Notes under the pieces: generated by a model
The model's input: the letters and a program-made list of their open reading frames with translations, nothing else
What the model was told of the DNA's origin: nothing
Database searches by the model: none
Part shown: positions 63,327 through 64,000 of the stretch, piece by piece
Layout: each line of letters starts with the position of its first letter
Position numbering within the stretch: position 1 is the first letter of the stretch
Position numbers and translations under genes: made by a program
Source of the DNA: Rubrivivax sp.
Lineage (GTDB): Bacteria > Pseudomonadota > Gammaproteobacteria > Burkholderiales > Burkholderiaceae_C
Direction of reading: 5' to 3'
Length of the DNA stretch: 64,000 nt
Assembly: GCA_016719535.1 (NCBI GenBank)
Contig: JADJYX010000042.1
Location: 1-64,000, forward strand

Positions 63327-64000
63327 ATGGCCGAACGTTCGTTCAAGCAAGAAGTCGAGAAGCTGCGCCTGCCGCCGGGCTCGGTGTTCCGTGGCGAGGG
63401 CATCCTCGCCGTCACCAAGGCGCTGCTCGAATCGGGCGTGGCCTATGTGTCGGGCTACCAGGGTGCGCCGATCTCGCACCTGATGGACGTGCTGGCCGAC
63501 GCGCAGGACATCCTGGCCGACAACGGCATCCATTTCGAGCACAGCGCCAGCGAGGCCACCGCCGCCGCCACGCTGGCCGCCAGCGTCAACTACCCGCTGC
63601 GCGGTGCCGCCACCTTCAAGAGCACGGTGGGCACCAACGTCGCCAGCGATGCGCTGGCCAACCTGGCCAGCGGCGGCGTCACCGGCGGCGCGCTGATCAT
63701 CGTCGGCGAGGACTACGGCGAAGGCTCCAGCATCATGCAGGAGCGCAGCCACGCCTTCGCGATGAAGTCGCAGATCTGGCTGCTGGACCCCAAGCCCAAC
63801 CTGCCCGACATCGTCGCCGCGGTGAAACATGGCTTCGCGCTCAGCGAGGCCAGCCGCACGCCGGTGATGCTGATGCTGCGCATCCGCGCCTGCCACGTGC
63901 ACGGCGAATTCGTCACCTCGCCCAACGTCAAGCCCGGCTTCACGCTGCAGCAGGCGATGGAGCAGCCGCAGCGCGACACCAGCCGCATCGTGCTGCCGCC
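63327..64000 (+). CDS. Indolepyruvate:ferredoxin oxidoreductase, N-terminal part (runs off window)
   Basis: About 224 residues visible from ATG at 63327; no stop before base 64000. Thiamine-pyrophosphate 2-oxoacid oxidoreductase: the N-terminal domain GSVFRGEGILAVTKALLESG, YVSGYQGAPISHLMDVLADA, HFEHSASEATAAATLAASVN, GAATFKSTVGTNVASDALAN, IIVGEDYGEGSSIMQERSHA. This matches the alpha subunit/N-terminal half of IorA-type enzymes, which decarboxylate aryl pyruvates to aryl-acetyl-CoA. Whether the protein is IorA alone or a fused IorA-IorB cannot be seen. Likely regulated by the divergent MarR gene. Confidence 0.93.
   Translation, partial: MAERSFKQEVEKLRLPPGSVFRGEGILAVTKALLESGVAYVSGYQGAPISHLMDVLADAQDILADNGIHFEHSASEATAAATLAASVNYPLRGAATFKSTVGTNVASDALANLASGGVTGGALIIVGEDYGEGSSIMQERSHAFAMKSQIWLLDPKPNLPDIVAAVKHGFALSEASRTPVMLMLRIRACHVHGEFVTSPNVKPGFTLQQAMEQPQRDTSRIVLP

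Overview
The window is about 70% GC, uses G or C in almost every third codon position, and is densely packed with genes. Gene content (the PhnW-PhnY-PhnA phosphonate pathway with a fused two-domain aminoethylphosphonate permease, a 2-aminobenzoyl-CoA-type flavoenzyme operon, an indolepyruvate oxidoreductase, many PAS histidine kinases and a FadL porin) points to a betaproteobacterium of the order Burkholderiales, most like the Rubrivivax/Leptothrix/Ideonella group. The taxon is inferred from gene content only. No rRNA, tRNA or CRISPR array was seen.

Layout. 1-10.6 kb: the 3' part of argG, an OmpA-like protein, a large hybrid histidine kinase, asparaginase II, a DUF429 protein, a transglutaminase-like protein and a chemotaxis receptor. 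10.6-17.5 kb: a universal stress protein diverges from a signalling operon of a multi-PAS kinase, an Rcp1/CheY-like regulator and a REC-REC-kinase-REC protein. 17.5-24 kb: nitronate monooxygenase, a ligase-associated DEXH helicase without its ligase, a FadL porin and a secreted nuclease with an Excalibur domain. 24-31 kb (minus strand): a GST, a HAD phosphatase, and aldehyde dehydrogenase / gamma-glutamyl amidohydrolase / Fe-alcohol dehydrogenase / glutamine-synthetase-like genes that suggest a gamma-glutamylated amine pathway, with a VapBC pair in the middle.

32-44.2 kb is a complete phosphonate locus. On the minus strand lie the binding protein, ATPase, fused permease and 2-aminoethylphosphonate transaminase. 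On the plus strand lie a GntR regulator, phosphonoacetate hydrolase, phosphonoacetaldehyde dehydrogenase, a Na/Pi cotransporter, a PhnZ-like HD protein and an EamA exporter. Together they import 2-aminoethylphosphonate, convert it through phosphonoacetaldehyde and phosphonoacetate to acetate and phosphate, and handle the phosphate. The divergent gap carries back-to-back promoter-like sequences and a palindrome.

44.2-50.2 kb is accessory DNA: a large palindromic repeat, a truncated VWA copy, a frameshifted type IIG restriction-modification gene with a compositionally foreign recognition-domain segment, a RlaP-type nucleotidyltransferase and an unknown helical protein. 50-54.4 kb holds a MoxR ATPase / VWA-metallopeptidase operon with a membrane protein and an EEP-fold nuclease. 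54.5-59.6 kb is a CoA-thioester aromatic degradation operon (bifunctional flavoenzyme, MarR, acyl-CoA dehydrogenase, thioesterase, RidA). 60-64 kb has a small conserved-looking protein, formate-tetrahydrofolate ligase, a second copy of the large palindromic repeat, a MarR regulator and the start of an indolepyruvate:ferredoxin oxidoreductase.

The least conventional signals are: two ~450-600 bp nested palindromes at convergent gene ends, an in-frame palindromic insertion inside phosphonoacetate hydrolase, the PhnZ-type metal-ligand set in the phosphonate HD protein, very long hairpins inside the phosphonate transport/transaminase operon, and the mosaic frameshifted restriction enzyme flanked by directly repeated VWA sequence.
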